NCBI GenBank assembly: GCA_027019265.1
Contig: JALUWX010000107.1
Span: 1 to 64,000 of the forward strand
DNA from: Phycisphaerales bacterium
Lineage (GTDB): Bacteria > Planctomycetota > Phycisphaerae > Phycisphaerales > UBA1924
Direction of reading: 5' to 3'
DNA length: 64,000 nt
A program made the translations under genes and the position numbers. The notes beneath the pieces were generated by a model. It worked only from the letters and a program-made list of their open reading frames with translations. It had not been told where the DNA came from and searched no databases. Position 1 is the first letter of the stretch. Every line of letters begins with the position of its first letter. Shown here piece by piece: positions 26,755-36,694 of this stretch.

Positions 26755-27915
26755 ATGAGCGAGGCGCACGTGCATACGAGACCGACCCGGGGTGCGCGAT
26801 GGACGCGCCGGGTGCTCTGGCCGACGCTCTCGAGGTGGTTCGCGCTGCTGGGGCTGGTGATCGCTGGGGGGTTCGTGGTGGGTCGGGTGCTGACGGACAC
26901 GCGGCACTGGTCCCAGTATCTGTACTGGATCCCCGTGCTGTGGGTCCTGATCTCGTGCTGGGGGCTCTGGGGGCTGAGCGCGCTGCTGGGGTGGCGCGGG
27001 CTTCGTCCGAAGGGGAACTTCGTCCGGGCGCTGCTGGTGCTGATGTGTCTGGGGATGACGCTGTTCGCGCTGGTGTTCGTGTGGCGCGTCCAGCGCCCGG
27101 TGCTGAGGTTGGTGTCGTCGGGTCCCGAGCCCGATCTGCGGGTGGTGCACTGGAATATCGCCGCGGATTCGTTCGATGTGGGGACTGCGGCGGGGGTGAT
27201 CCTGGATCAGGACCCGGACATCGCGCTGATCGCGAATGCGCGCTGGGACGGGCAGCGCTCGGCGCTGCTCGAGGCGCTGGGTGAGGTGATCCCGGATACG
27301 AACGAGATGGGTCCGAGGTTGGCCGGGTCGCTCTTGATCGCTTCGAGATTCCCCGTGACCCACTGGGGTGTGGTGTGGCTCGATCCGAGCGCGAACCCGG
27401 AAGCGAACACCCGATCGACGGGTGACCGGGGGTGGGTGGTGCTGCTGGGGATCGATGTCCCGGATCGGGACGCGCCCTTGGTGGTGTGGGTGGTGGATCT
27501 TCCGAGCGAGCCCACCCAGTGGAGACAGGAGACGATCGATCGCGCGATCCGCGCGGGGACGCGCGCGGATGTGCGGGTCCGGAGCGTTGAGGATGCGCCG
27601 GTGGTGGATCTGTCGGTCCCCGATCTGATCGTGGGGGACTTCAATACGCCGCGGGGGTCGGATTCGCTTGCGCGGTTCGATGGGTTGTCGGGTGGGGGGT
27701 ACGTCGATGCGTTCGAGCGTGTGGGGTGGGGTCGGGGGCGGTCGTGGGTCCCTGTGACGGGGAACCCGCTCGCGCGGGGCGCTGTGGCGCTGGGGGATTG
27801 GCACATCGATCTCGCGCTCGTCGGGGAGGGGCTCCGCGCGACGGGGTACGGGCTGTTCGGACCCGCGCCGAGCGATCATCGGGCGCAGCGGATCGAGTTG
27901 GTGTTCGAGCCCTGA
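26755..27915 (+). CDS. membrane endonuclease/exonuclease/phosphatase (EEP) family protein
   Basis: Three TM helices then LRVVHWNIAADS...IVGDFNTPRGSDSLARF...APSDHRAQRIELVF. Confidence 0.8.
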   Translation: MSEAHVHTRPTRGARWTRRVLWPTLSRWFALLGLVIAGGFVVGRVLTDTRHWSQYLYWIPVLWVLISCWGLWGLSALLGWRGLRPKGNFVRALLVLMCLGMTLFALVFVWRVQRPVLRLVSSGPEPDLRVVHWNIAADSFDVGTAAGVILDQDPDIALIANARWDGQRSALLEALGEVIPDTNEMGPRLAGSLLIASRFPVTHWGVVWLDPSANPEANTRSTGDRGWVVLLGIDVPDRDAPLVVWVVDLPSEPTQWRQETIDRAIRAGTRADVRVRSVEDAPVVDLSVPDLIVGDFNTPRGSDSLARFDGLSGGGYVDAFERVGWGRGRSWVPVTGNPLARGAVALGDWHIDLALVGEGLRATGYGLFGPAPSDHRAQRIELVFEP

Positions 27916-27935
27916 ACGGAAGGTCCTGATAAAAA

Positions 27936-27978
27936 CACAGAGCCCCCCGGTGACGCATCATCGGGGGGTTGATCTGTG
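27936..27978. terminator. strong intergenic hairpin, terminator-like
   Basis: CCCCCCGGTGA-CGCA-TCATCGGGGGG core extended by CACAG/CTGTG; T-tract lies on the minus strand side. Confidence 0.55.
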
Positions 27979-28146
27979 CACAGGAAAGAGAGAGTCCATT
28001 TCTACGCTCGGCTCGGACAAGGGGTTCGGCTTTATCTCGCCGTGCTCAAGGGAATGGGATCTTTTCCCGATGCGCCAAGGTCCGGTTCCACTACCATGGG
28101 GTGACCTCCTCAGGGGGAGGTAAGACCACCACACAGGAGAGATCCC

Positions 28147-29529
28147 ATGCTCATTCGTCCGCTGTTTCTCGCTGCTTCGCTTTCATCCGTTGCGCTGGCG
28201 CAGACCCAGTCCCCGGAGCGTGCGTCCACTCTGGAGATCACCAACGGGGTGGTGAGTGTGAATGATGGGACGTTCAACTACCAGGGGGTGCTGACGGACA
28301 ACGGAGCTCCGGCGAACGGGATGTACTCGTTCAGCATCGAGCCCTACACGAGCGCGGACGGGTTCGACATCGCGCACGAGCTGCTGTTCTTCTCTGATCC
28401 CATCCCCGTCGTCGATGGGCTGTTCTCGCTCGATATCCAGATGGGCGGGAACGCTTCGGAGGCGCGTCGGTTCTGGCGCGAGATCGGGGACGAGCCCATC
28501 TATCTCGAGATCGGGGTGGGTCTGATCAAGGGCGGGCCGTACACGACGCTTGGGACGCGCGCGAAGGTCGGGTGGAGCGCGCGGGCGCAGTACGCGGGGA
28601 TCTCGGAATCGCTCCGGTTCCCGTACTCGGATACCTACATCGACCCGTTCGGGGATCCCTCGACGATGCTGTCGTTGACGAGCGAGTTCGGGGGGATCGT
28701 CGCGGAGTTCCGTTCGGCGAATGCGGCGGACGAACCCATCGTGCACATCGCGGGTTCGGACACGTTCAACAGCGGTTTCAGCTTCCAGTCCGGAGCGCTG
28801 CTCGTGGACTCGCGTGACGACGAGGTCGCGATCCGGGGTGAGGGGACGAGGTATTCGGTGGTGGGTTTCCACAGCGAGCCCTCGACACTCACGGGGGTGA
28901 GTGCTTCGGTGCTCGGGAGTGTGGGATTCTTTTCGTCCCCGGACATCATCGCGGTGTGGGCGAACAACGGCCCGGCCGGGACCTCGGCGCGTCTGGGGGT
29001 AGAGAACTACGCCGGCGATTTCACTGGTGATGTGCTGATCCGGAACGCGCTCCGGGTTGAAGAGGACGTGGCGCGGGACTTCGGGACGAACGAGCCCTCC
29101 CCGGTTGGGCCGCTGGCGTACGGGTTCGTGAGCGCCGCGGGCACGGTGAGCAACGGGACGGCGAACCTGATCGCACGCTGGGAACCGAGCTCTTCGTCGT
29201 ACAAGCTCTCGATCGATGGGTATTCGTTGGGATCCGGGTTCCAGACGGTCCAGGTGACGGTGCTGGATTCGAACGAGCCGCGCGTCGCGACGACGAACGT
29301 GATCAGCGGGGAGATCCAGGTCACGATCTGGGATCTGAACTCCGGGAACGTCCGGGTCCAAGACAACTTCATGGTCGTGATCTACGACCCGAACGCGGGG
29401 TCGAGCGTGGCGCGTACGGGGATCACGATGGACACGGACTCCTTCGTTTCGCAGAACCCGGGGTATCGGATCGAGCCCGTGGTGGATCCGATCCCGGTGA
29501 TCGATGAATCATCGCCGCTCGAGGAGTGA
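28147..29529 (+). CDS. secreted tail-fibre-like protein without S74 domain
   Basis: Signal peptide MLIRPLFLAASLSSVALAQ; TFNYQGVLTDNGAPANGMYSFSIEPY; GPYTTLGTRAKVGWSARAQYA. Confidence 0.7.
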   Translation: MLIRPLFLAASLSSVALAQTQSPERASTLEITNGVVSVNDGTFNYQGVLTDNGAPANGMYSFSIEPYTSADGFDIAHELLFFSDPIPVVDGLFSLDIQMGGNASEARRFWREIGDEPIYLEIGVGLIKGGPYTTLGTRAKVGWSARAQYAGISESLRFPYSDTYIDPFGDPSTMLSLTSEFGGIVAEFRSANAADEPIVHIAGSDTFNSGFSFQSGALLVDSRDDEVAIRGEGTRYSVVGFHSEPSTLTGVSASVLGSVGFFSSPDIIAVWANNGPAGTSARLGVENYAGDFTGDVLIRNALRVEEDVARDFGTNEPSPVGPLAYGFVSAAGTVSNGTANLIARWEPSSSSYKLSIDGYSLGSGFQTVQVTVLDSNEPRVATTNVISGEIQVTIWDLNSGNVRVQDNFMVVIYDPNAGSSVARTGITMDTDSFVSQNPGYRIEPVVDPIPVIDESSPLEE

Positions 29530-29683
29530 ACCCGGGGGTCGTCTCGCACGTAGACCAGCAGCACCTGTTCCGTTCTCCGGAGATCCGTGGATCTTGGATG
29601 ATTGTTCTTCTCCGATGCGCCGATAAGCTTGCGCATCGATCCAACGGATGTTGCACCGATCGTGTGCGAGGACTCCTGCGCTG

Positions 29684-31195
29684 ATGGCTCCGACCCTGAC
29701 GAAAACCACGACCCACGGCGCGATCTATTCGGCCGGCTCGAGCATCGTGATCAAGGGGCTCACCCTGGTGGTCCAGGTGATCCTCGCTTGGATGCTGGGT
29801 CCGGACGCGTTCGGTGCTTGGGCGCTGACGATGCCCGTGATGACGCTCTCCGAGCTGATCCGGACCTCTGGTGCGCGGGAGATTCTGGTGCGTCGTCAGC
29901 GTGCGTTCCGGGTGTGGGCCGGCCCGGCGTTCTGGCTCTCGGCGCTGATGGGGCTGATCGCGGCGTTGTTCACGGCTTCGCTCTCGATCCCGATGGCGTT
30001 GCTGTACGAGAGGCCGGAACTGACCGCGTTGATCCTGATGTGTGCGCCTTCACCGCTGCTCGGATCGCTCCAGTCGGTACCCGAAGCGTACCTGCTCGCG
30101 AACAAACGATTCCGGGCGCATGTCATGGGGCTGTTTTCCGCGGGGATCGTGCTGCTCGCGTTCCAGCTGCTGTTCGCGGTGCTCGGGTTCGGGGCGATGA
30201 CGTTCCCGCTCGCGCTCGTCGTGAGCGCGGCGATGCGGGCCGTCATGTTCTGGTACCTGGGGAACCCCGGGTGTTCGCTCAAGCCCAACATCCGGAGGTG
30301 GAAGTACATCGTCGGCGACGCGGGTCGGCTCGTGGGGACCCGGCTCGCGGATTGGTTCTCGATCAATGCGCCGCCGCTGGTGCTGGGTCTTCACTTCGAC
30401 AACGCGTTGGTGGGTGTGTTCGCGTACGCGGTGAGCACATCGTCGCAGGCGATCCGGATCCTGTCGATCAACCTCTCGACGATCCTGTTCGCGGCGCTCG
30501 CGGGGAACGCGCGAGACCCGGCTCGTCAGGAATCCGGTTTTCTCAAGTCGATCGGGGTGCTCTCAACGGTGGGGATCCCGCTGTGTTTCTTCCAGGCCGT
30601 GCTCGCGGAGCCGTTGTTTACGAACGTGCTGAAGATCGAGGAATGGCCGGGCTTGATCGAGTCGTTCCAGTTGCTGTCGATCGGGATGGGGATCCGTCTT
30701 TTGAACCAACCCTCACGGAGTTACATCCTCGCGCAGGGTCGGTTCTCGGCGGCGTTGTGGCTTTCGATCCTGGCCGCGGTGTTGTACCTCATCGTCGCCG
30801 TCGTCGCGGGTCCGTTCGGTGTGGTCGTGCTTGCGGGTTCGCAGGCGTTGGTCCATGTGATCACGGCGACCACGTGGTTTGTGGTTTCTCTGAATCGTTC
30901 GGGTGAGGGGATCCGGAAAGGGTTCGGGCTGGTCCTCCCGACGATCGTCGCTTCGGGGATCGGGATCCTTGTGCCCGGCGCGCTCGCGCACCGGTTCTAT
31001 GAGCACGGGGTGTGGAGCGATATCGCGGTGGGGGTCATCGTCTCTCTGCTCGGATCCGTGCTGTTTCTCGCGCTGAGCATCTCGATGCGCTCGAAGGCGC
31101 TGACAGCAACGGCGAAATGGGCGATCGATATGGCGCCGTCTCGGATGTCGAAACCCATGGCGCGCGTGTCGAGGACACTCCGGATCACGTCGTGA
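29684..31195 (+). CDS. lipopolysaccharide/oligosaccharide flippase (Wzx-like)
   Basis: Multi-TM; GAIYSAGSSIVIKGLTLVVQVILAWMLGPDAFGAWALTMPVM. Confidence 0.85.
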   Translation: MAPTLTKTTTHGAIYSAGSSIVIKGLTLVVQVILAWMLGPDAFGAWALTMPVMTLSELIRTSGAREILVRRQRAFRVWAGPAFWLSALMGLIAALFTASLSIPMALLYERPELTALILMCAPSPLLGSLQSVPEAYLLANKRFRAHVMGLFSAGIVLLAFQLLFAVLGFGAMTFPLALVVSAAMRAVMFWYLGNPGCSLKPNIRRWKYIVGDAGRLVGTRLADWFSINAPPLVLGLHFDNALVGVFAYAVSTSSQAIRILSINLSTILFAALAGNARDPARQESGFLKSIGVLSTVGIPLCFFQAVLAEPLFTNVLKIEEWPGLIESFQLLSIGMGIRLLNQPSRSYILAQGRFSAALWLSILAAVLYLIVAVVAGPFGVVVLAGSQALVHVITATTWFVVSLNRSGEGIRKGFGLVLPTIVASGIGILVPGALAHRFYEHGVWSDIAVGVIVSLLGSVLFLALSISMRSKALTATAKWAIDMAPSRMSKPMARVSRTLRITS

Positions 31196-32378
31196 GCAGA
31201 TCGATGACCTCGCGCACGTGCGAGGTCGTGTGTTCCCGGTTCGATGTCCAGTTGTCGATGCTGAAACCCCGCTCGAGGACGCGAGAGTGCGCGGCGAGGA
31301 TCTCGTCGGGGGATTGATTCTCGCGCTGAAGACACAGATCCGCGCGGTCCGTGATCTTTGCGAATCCTTCGACCTTCTTGTCCCAGACCAGGGGGAGCGA
31401 GGGGACACGGAGCGCGTACGCGATGATGTTCGCGTGGAGGCGGTGCGCGATGACGCTCCCGAAACCCGCGATCTGTCCGACGAGCTGGTCGGGGCGCTCG
31501 GGCCGGGCTTTGAGTTCGGCGCTCGCGCACGAACCAGCGATCCGTTCGGCGAACCCGTGATCCTCCGGATCTCCGTTGCTGAAGAGCGCGACCTTGTGCC
31601 CTCGTGCTTCGAGCCCACGGATGACGCGCACCCAGCCGTCGATGAGCTTGGTGATCCGGGGGTCGTCGTCGGAGACGATCTTCCCGAGCGCGTTCCTGGG
31701 GTCGATGATCCCGATCCCCACGAGGGTCCGGTCCGAGTCGGGATCCGCCGGCGCGAGCTTGTACGCTTCATCGCTCCAGACGGCGACATCGGTGCTCCAG
31801 TGGGCACGATCTGAATGGTTCGGAAGGACCCCCCGGATGACGTCGCACGACTTGGGATCCCGGACCCCGACCCAGACGAGATCCATCGACTCGAACGCTT
31901 CGTTGAGGATGGATTTCGCGCGTCCGGACCATTGGTGACCCACCCCGCACCCGAGGATGGCGACTTTGGTGATCCCGGAATCACGCAGCCCGGCGCAGGC
32001 CGATCGGATCTTCATCGGGAATCGGAGCATGTTGTCGATGAGGAGCTGACCACCCCCGATGATGGCGGCGTCGCACTCACGGCTCGCGCTGGCGACACGG
32101 GCGGCGAGGTCGTTGTGTGTTCCTCTGAGCCACTCCCGTTCGCGCATGGATGCGCGGACGGAGGTCGGGATCATCGCTCGCGCGGCGCGTCGGACAACGG
32201 GCGCCATCCCGGCGGTTCTGATCGTGTAGGAATCGCTCCACTCGGACTTTCCCGAGAGGTCTACGTGGACGGGCTCGGCGCCGGCGCGTTCGACGAGGAG
32301 CCCCATACAGTCGGCGATCACGCCGTCCCCGAGGTTGGGGGAGAAGACTTCACCGATGACGGCGACTTTGCTGCTCAT
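31185..32378 (-). CDS. polysaccharide pyruvyl transferase family protein
   Basis: VAVIGEVFSPNLGDGVIADCM, CDAAIIGGGQLLID, VIAHRLHANIIAYALRVPSLPLVWDKKV. Confidence 0.85.
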   Translation of the reverse strand: MSSKVAVIGEVFSPNLGDGVIADCMGLLVERAGAEPVHVDLSGKSEWSDSYTIRTAGMAPVVRRAARAMIPTSVRASMREREWLRGTHNDLAARVASASRECDAAIIGGGQLLIDNMLRFPMKIRSACAGLRDSGITKVAILGCGVGHQWSGRAKSILNEAFESMDLVWVGVRDPKSCDVIRGVLPNHSDRAHWSTDVAVWSDEAYKLAPADPDSDRTLVGIGIIDPRNALGKIVSDDDPRITKLIDGWVRVIRGLEARGHKVALFSNGDPEDHGFAERIAGSCASAELKARPERPDQLVGQIAGFGSVIAHRLHANIIAYALRVPSLPLVWDKKVEGFAKITDRADLCLQRENQSPDEILAAHSRVLERGFSIDNWTSNREHTTSHVREVIDLLTT

Positions 32379-32433
32379 GGTGACTCCATCATTTCTGTGT
32401 CCGCGCATCGGGTCGGTGCGCTGATGCGCGTGT

Positions 32434-33762
32434 TCATGAGCCCTGCTCCAATCGCATGCTGAGCTTGAGCTGGCGCTTGATCCAGAGGCGCTGGACCAGC
32501 GGGTTCAGGATCAGGGACTGGATCAGGCGCTGCTTGGGAGTGAAGCTCCCGATCATCCCTCCCCAGCTCTTCATGAGCCCGTCGAGATCGGCGCGTGTGA
32601 TCACTCCGTCTTTCGATTCCAGCGCTCGGCGCATGGAGGCGCGGTCCGGAGCGTTGTGGACGGATTCGATCACATTGACGAGGGCTTTCCCGATCGTGTC
32701 GGGGTGGTACATGGTCCTGACGCGCTCGCGCCCGAGCTCGGCGCACCTCGCGCGGAGCTTGTGATCGACCCGGATCCGGCGCATCGCTTCGCTGACGTGT
32801 CCGGGTCCGGCGGCGATGAGCCCGCCGATCTCGTGCCCAACGACCTCGCACTGCCCGGAACCCTTGGTCGGGTTGGCCATCGTGACGACGGGGGTGGCGC
32901 AGCTCATCGCTTCGGCGGCGACGAGCCCGAAGGTCTCTCCGATCCCCGTGACAAGAACGAAGCAGTCCATCGCGGAGTAGGCGGCGCGCATGGCGTCGTC
33001 GCCGTTGATGAACCCGATGACGTGTATCCGTTTTCTGATGTCCTCGGGGAAGGACTCGAACAGGTGTGTGCGATCCTCCCCGATCCCCCCGATGACGAGG
33101 TGGGCTTTGGGGTCCTGTTCCGCTTGGGCTCGGAACCCGTTGAACATGACGGGGGACCACTTCCCGGGGTGTTTCTGCGCGAGGTAGCCGTAGAGGAAGG
33201 CGTCCCTCGGGATGTTGTGCTGGTCCCGGAACGCGCCCGCTTCGTCGGGGGAGGCCGGATGGAATCGGTCCGAGTCCACCATGTGGGGGACACAGACCCC
33301 GATGGGCTTGGGCCGGGTGAAACGGGTCCAGCGGGTCCATTTCCAATGGCACCAACGCGAGACATGGAGGTGGACATCGAAGAGGTGTCGGTCCTCGGAG
33401 TAGTCCCAGCGCCCGAAGTGGGTGTGCTCGATGACCCTGGGGCCATCCTTCTTGCCAGCACCGAGCGCGCGGAGGAGATCGCCGTAGGACGGGTTGGGGA
33501 GCCCGGTCCGGTGCGCGATGATGATGTCCGGCTTCCATTCGCGCGCGTCCCGGGTCGCTCGGGATGTCGGGGCTTGGTCCGCGCCCTCTCCGATGAAGAG
33601 CTCGATTCCCGCGCTCCGCGCTTCGTCTTCTCGGGGACCCGAGCCCTTGCGCGTCAGGATCGCGGTGTTCAGTCCCGCGCGTTGGTAGTACGACGATGTC
33701 TGCACAGCGACGCGCTGTGTCCCGCCTCGGCCCAGGTCATCAACGATGGTGAGGACACGCAT
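32434..33762 (-). CDS. glycosyltransferase family 4
   Basis: MRVLTIVDDLGRGGTQRVA, HVSRWCHWKW, GYLAQKHPGKWSPVMFNGF, VTGIGETFGLVAAEAMSCATPVVT. Confidence 0.85.
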   Translation of the reverse strand: MRVLTIVDDLGRGGTQRVAVQTSSYYQRAGLNTAILTRKGSGPREDEARSAGIELFIGEGADQAPTSRATRDAREWKPDIIIAHRTGLPNPSYGDLLRALGAGKKDGPRVIEHTHFGRWDYSEDRHLFDVHLHVSRWCHWKWTRWTRFTRPKPIGVCVPHMVDSDRFHPASPDEAGAFRDQHNIPRDAFLYGYLAQKHPGKWSPVMFNGFRAQAEQDPKAHLVIGGIGEDRTHLFESFPEDIRKRIHVIGFINGDDAMRAAYSAMDCFVLVTGIGETFGLVAAEAMSCATPVVTMANPTKGSGQCEVVGHEIGGLIAAGPGHVSEAMRRIRVDHKLRARCAELGRERVRTMYHPDTIGKALVNVIESVHNAPDRASMRRALESKDGVITRADLDGLMKSWGGMIGSFTPKQRLIQSLILNPLVQRLWIKRQLKLSMRLEQGS

Positions 33763-33801
33763 GGGGGCGCCGATCGTGCTCTGGATCCGGATCGTCCGGG
33801 T

Positions 33802-34860
33802 TTACTGGTCGTGTCCTGAGAACTCGGGGAGCGCGTGACCCGCGTCTTTGAGGGTCTTCTCGCGCGACGCGAGCTCGATGTCGTGGTCGACCATCATCGC
33901 GGCGAGTTCTTCGACGGAGGTTTCGGGTTCCCACCCGAGCTTCGCCTTGGCTTTCGCCGGGTCACCCAGGAGCAGATCGACTTCGGCCGGGCGGAGGTAG
34001 CGCGGGTCGAACTCGACGTGGTCCTCGAAGTTGAGCCCGGCGTGCTTGAAGGCCATCTCCGCGAACTCGCGCACGGAGATCGTGCGCCCCGTTGCGACGA
34101 CGTAGTCGTCCGCTTCGTCCATCTGGAGCATCATCCACATCATCTTGACGTAATCGCCGGCGAAGCCCCAGTCGCGCTTGGAGTCGAGGTTCCCGAGGAA
34201 CACCTTGTCCTGGAGACCGAGTTTGATGCGCCCCACAGCGCGGGTGATCTTGCGCGTCACGAAGGTCTCACCACGACGGGGAGATTCGTGGTTGAAGAGG
34301 ATCCCGCACGAAGCGTGCATGTTGTACGACTCTCGGTAGTTCACCGTGATCCAGTGCGCGGCCAGCTTTGCGACGGCGTAGGGGGAGCGGGGGTAGAACG
34401 GGGTGGTTTCGGTCTGGGGGGTCTCGACGACCTTTCCGTACATCTCGGAGGAGGAGGCCTGGTAGTAGCGGACCTGCTGACCCGACTTGTCCTGGAAGTC
34501 CCGGATCGCTTCGAGGAGCTTGTACGCGCCCATCGCGACGGTTTCCGCGGTGTAGATGGGCATGTCGAAGGAGACGCGCACGTGGGACTGGGCTCCGAGG
34601 TTGTAGACCTCGTGGGGTTTGACGTGCTCGATGATCTTGGAGACGTTGTTTGCGTCGCAGAGATCGCCGTAGTGGAGCTTAAGCTTCGGAGCGGGGTTGT
34701 GGGGGTCCTGGTAGATGTGGTCGATGCGCTCGGTGTTGAAGGACGAGGCGCGGCGGATGATGCCGTGGACTTCGTAACCCTTCTCGAGGAGGAACTCAGC
34801 GAGGTAGGAGCCGTCTTGTCCCGTGATGCCCGTGATGAGGGCGCGTTTGGTGTCGCTCAT
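33802..34860 (-). CDS. gmd: GDP-mannose 4,6-dehydratase
   Basis: [80 protein letters not shown]. Confidence 0.96.
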   Translation of the reverse strand: MSDTKRALITGITGQDGSYLAEFLLEKGYEVHGIIRRASSFNTERIDHIYQDPHNPAPKLKLHYGDLCDANNVSKIIEHVKPHEVYNLGAQSHVRVSFDMPIYTAETVAMGAYKLLEAIRDFQDKSGQQVRYYQASSSEMYGKVVETPQTETTPFYPRSPYAVAKLAAHWITVNYRESYNMHASCGILFNHESPRRGETFVTRKITRAVGRIKLGLQDKVFLGNLDSKRDWGFAGDYVKMMWMMLQMDEADDYVVATGRTISVREFAEMAFKHAGLNFEDHVEFDPRYLRPAEVDLLLGDPAKAKAKLGWEPETSVEELAAMMVDHDIELASREKTLKDAGHALPEFSGHDQ

Positions 34861-35001
34861 AGCGTCTCGATCCTGTGTACGTGAAACTTCGTGTTGTGAC
34901 ACAACCCTATCGGCGCTTCTCGCTCGGGATTGAGCCGGGAGGAATGACTACGCCGCAAGTGGTGGGTGGGTCGCGCGAATTGCCCGTTTTGGGTCCGGAA
35001 T

Positions 35002-36498
35002 TCAGCTCTCGGGATCTCCGAGATCCTCTGTGATCATTGGGTCTTGTTCGGTTTCGGGAGCGATGTCAGACGGATCTTTATCGGAACCGTGCGCTTCGAT
35101 CCAGGGGTCGCCTTCCATGATGTGACGGGGTGGGGGGATCGCGCCGGGCTCGACGACTTTCGCGCGGAGGAGGTCCTTGAGCGCGATCCCGAGGAGCGCG
35201 ACGGAGACGAGGACCAGGGTGACCCGGGTCAGCGTGATCGCGCGTTTGGAGTACTCGATCCGCGCCCACGAGAGCGTGAGCGCGATGAACATCAGGATGA
35301 AGGGCTCGTGGTAGCGCGTCCAGGAATGGTGGGTCGCGCTCTGCGCGGCGATGAACCCGCAGACGGCGCTGAGCGCCACCCATCCCCGGTGCTTGCCCAG
35401 ACTCGAACACAGCGCGGCGATGATGACCGCGCCGATGGGCGCCATCGCGATGATGATCGGGCTCCGATCCGCGAAGGTCGGCGCAGCGCCGATGATCGCC
35501 CACCACCCCGTGGATCGTCCCGCTTCCGGGTCGGCGGAGGTTGCGACAGCGATGGACACGACGAGCCCGATGACGAAGGCACCGAGGATCGCAGGGCGTG
35601 AATCCTTCCAGCGCGCACACAGGACCTGGAACCCCATCGGCGCGAACGCGATGGAAAGGAACGCGATCTGGAAGAGGATGAACGCGGGGGTTGCGGGGTT
35701 TGCGCCGCTCATGTCGTTCTGGAAGCGCGGGGGGGTGAGCCCGTCCCAGTGGTTCATGAACCACCACACGACCCAGAAGCTCGGGAGGGTCATGACGAAC
35801 GCGTAGAACGCATGCGTGAGGGCGCGGATGAGGTTGGTGCTCATCGAGGGCGCGGGGTTGCTGAGCCGGACGAAGGCGGCGGTCCAGATCATCGCGGCGG
35901 CCCAGAGGTGGACCTGTCGAACGAAGACGAGCACGAGCAGACAGAGCGAGGCGAGCATGACGGACCCGATGAGATTCCATCGGCGGCCGGCGCAGAGGAT
36001 CAGGATCAGGAGCACCCCGATCCACGCGAGGTTGTCGGGGAGGATGTGCGCGCTCGAGGAGAGGACGTAGATCGAGCAAAGCATGGGGAGGGTGAGGAGG
36101 ATCGCGCTCAGGATCCCGCGCGACTTCGCGATGGTGGCGCTGAGGAGCGCGAGGAGGAGTGCGCCGATGGCGGCGCTGACGATCCGGAGCTGGGTGGGGG
36201 ATTCGAACCCGAGCTGCGCGATCGAGGCGAGCAGCATGTGGTACCCGGGGGTCGTGGCCGTGAGTGGGTTGGAGAGATCCGGGGTCGGCCAGGTCGTGAT
36301 GAGGTCCCGGATGAATCGCTCGTGGTACGCAAACGCATCCCACGCGGCGCGCCCACGCGCGGGGGTGATGAGGATGATCGTGAGGGGGAGGGCGAGCGCG
36401 TAGAGAAAGGTCACGAGCCCGGCGATGAGCGCGTGGCGCATCGAGCCCGTGGGCTCGGACGGGTCGGGTGCAGAAGGTGTGTGGGTGGGGTCGCTCAC
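35002..36498 (-). CDS. multi-TM glycosyltransferase-like (GT39/PMT-type) membrane protein
   Basis: Many TM helices; TPGYHMLLASIAQLGFESPTQLRIVSAAIGALLLALL; probable GTG start VSDPTHTPSAPD. Confidence 0.6.
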   Translation of the reverse strand: MSDPTHTPSAPDPSEPTGSMRHALIAGLVTFLYALALPLTIILITPARGRAAWDAFAYHERFIRDLITTWPTPDLSNPLTATTPGYHMLLASIAQLGFESPTQLRIVSAAIGALLLALLSATIAKSRGILSAILLTLPMLCSIYVLSSSAHILPDNLAWIGVLLILILCAGRRWNLIGSVMLASLCLLVLVFVRQVHLWAAAMIWTAAFVRLSNPAPSMSTNLIRALTHAFYAFVMTLPSFWVVWWFMNHWDGLTPPRFQNDMSGANPATPAFILFQIAFLSIAFAPMGFQVLCARWKDSRPAILGAFVIGLVVSIAVATSADPEAGRSTGWWAIIGAAPTFADRSPIIIAMAPIGAVIIAALCSSLGKHRGWVALSAVCGFIAAQSATHHSWTRYHEPFILMFIALTLSWARIEYSKRAITLTRVTLVLVSVALLGIALKDLLRAKVVEPGAIPPPRHIMEGDPWIEAHGSDKDPSDIAPETEQDPMITEDLGDPES

Positions 36499-36694
36499 TC
36501 GGATCCGGGTGGTTGTGGGGCGCGGTGTACAGTTTGCGCTCGGGTGTGCCGATGATGTGGGGGATCGTATCGATCGAACCCGCGCTTGAGCGCTGACGTA
36601 ATCCGAGCGCACGGAGTCTCCCCTGAGTTCAGACACGACCAACCCGGAAACGCCCATCGGAACGACGAAACCGAACGGTTCGCTGAGGTCCTAC

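Noticed and set aside
25657-27879. 740-aa minus-strand ORF across the epimerase and EEP genes
   Set aside because: Arg/Pro/His-rich, contradicts both sense-strand genes.
31185-31195. 11-bp convergent overlap of flippase and pyruvyltransferase 3' ends
   Set aside because: Common in compact genomes; not remarkable.
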